DNA of 64,000 nucleotides from Flavobacterium taihuense (GTDB lineage: Bacteria; Bacteroidota; Bacteroidia; Flavobacteriales; Flavobacteriaceae). This document shows positions 63,575 to 64,000 of this stretch, one piece after another. The translations under genes and the position numbers were made by a program. How positions within the stretch are numbered: position 1 is the stretch's first letter; each line of letters begins with the position of its first letter. Location of the stretch: assembly GCF_019351435.1 (NCBI RefSeq), contig NZ_JAHWYN010000011.1:62001-126000 (forward strand), read 5' to 3'. Below the pieces are notes generated by a model that saw nothing but the letters and a program-made list of their open reading frames with translations, did no database searches and was not told where the DNA came from.

Positions 63575-64000
63575 CTACTGATTGTTATTTAATTTGTTAC
63601 CACAATGATAACAAAATTTTGCTTCCTTGTTTTGTGTGAGTGCACCACATGTTGTACAAGTAATTTTAGTATTATCTACGTTTATGTCTTGATTTGTGTT
63701 TCTTTTTGCAAATTCAGCGGTTACAATACCGGTAGGAACGGCTATGATTCCATATCCTAATATCATTACCAATGCTGCTAAAAATTGTCCAAGAGGAGTT
63801 TGAGGGGAAATATCACCATATCCAACGGTTGTTAACGTTACAATAGTCCAATAAATACTCATGGGAATACTTGTGAAGCCACTTTCTTTACTTTCAACAA
63901 TGTACATCACTGAGCCAATTATGATGGTGCTAATAAGGACAAAATAAATAAAAACAGTTATTTTTCCTCTGCTGGCTTTTAAAGCCTCTTTCATATGGAT
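63575..64000 (-). CDS. Potassium channel with C-terminal zinc ribbon, partial
   Basis: The frame is open through the window edge; the ATG at 63994 is probably internal, because the sequence begins with an S4-S5-like linker (EALKASRGKITVFIYF) and the preceding voltage-sensor helices would lie outside. Visible are S5, the pore helix and selectivity filter TLTTVGYGD, and S6 (FLAALVMILGYGIIAVPTGI), then a linker and a four-Cys zinc ribbon (CTTCG, then CYHCG). Kv-type channels pass K+ through the inner membrane. The zinc ribbon likely sits in the cytoplasm, possibly for assembly or gating. The 3' end is complete. Confidence 0.88.
   Translation of the reverse strand: MHMKEALKASRGKITVFIYFVLISTIIIGSVMYIVESKESGFTSIPMSIYWTIVTLTTVGYGDISPQTPLGQFLAALVMILGYGIIAVPTGIVTAEFAKRNTNQDINVDNTKITCTTCGALTQNKEAKFCYHCGNKLNNNQ

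Overview
The window is a stretch of chromosome from a low-GC member of the Bacteroidota, most likely Flavobacterium or a close relative. The signs are: a SusC/SusD glycan-uptake locus; promoters with the Bacteroidota -33/-7 pattern (TTTG, 19 nt, TAnnTTTG), perfect ahead of bamD (50192-50222); A-rich leaders with almost no Shine-Dalgarno sequences; an Rpb6-like omega subunit; an RprX/RprY-like two-component pair; and families largely restricted to this group. There is no rRNA, tRNA, CRISPR array, insertion sequence or prophage.

Layout. 1-8117: end of a TPR protein, then mostly minus-strand housekeeping genes (bestrophin-like membrane protein, tpiA, a TlpA-type thioredoxin lipoprotein, a DoxX/MauE-like membrane protein, DUF1599), folP plus a lipoprotein on the plus strand, then a CHRD lipoprotein and rlmH. 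8312-16253: a TauE-type permease, dnaK behind a sigma-54-like promoter, corA, and the pta-ackA acetate operon. 16353-33174: a polysaccharide utilisation locus (PUL), with a membrane-bound beta-propeller/Y_Y_Y/LuxR-type regulator, SusC, SusD, a LamG surface lipoprotein, a GH144-like endo-beta-1,2-glucanase, a GH3 beta-glucosidase, a GH43-like enzyme with F5/8C and FN3 modules, and a GH97 enzyme with the inverting alpha-glucosidase residues. 33316-39781: M28 peptidase, nadC, YihY-type membrane protein, DUF2147 protein, priA. 39797-45652: LytTR response regulator (minus), the rpsF-rpsR-rplI ribosomal operon, an Oar-like TonB-dependent receptor and a DUF6495-like protein. 45727-55213: ligA with an overlapping membrane-protein gene, a DUF6913-like gene with dapA, then the cluster bamD-omega-coaBC-DUF4835-recN. 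55305-61680: two unrelated enoyl-ACP reductases (fabV, fabI), a family 2 glycosyltransferase with coaE, and the RprX/RprY-like pair. 61731-64000 (minus): acyl-ACP thioesterase, miaA, and the C-terminal part of a potassium channel with a zinc-ribbon tail.

How the genes work together. The PUL is the one clear accessory system. GH144 plus this GH3 type points to beta-1,2-glucan (sophoro-oligosaccharides). The added GH97 alpha-glucosidase and uncharacterised GH43-like enzyme suggest a glucan that also has an alpha linkage or a second sugar; alpha-1,6-cyclised beta-1,2-glucans of other bacteria are a testable candidate.

Most unusual non-coding structures: (i) five tandem 44-bp units, each built around an ACCAATA/TATTGGT-type dyad, between the GH144 and GH3 genes; (ii) a near-canonical -24/-12 promoter with four TGTCA half-sites upstream of dnaK; (iii) shared ACTACA/TGTAGT and AACGTT-centred palindromes upstream of susC and GH97; (iv) five perfect copies of a heptanucleotide that cover the miaA stop codon and the spacer to the thioesterase gene.
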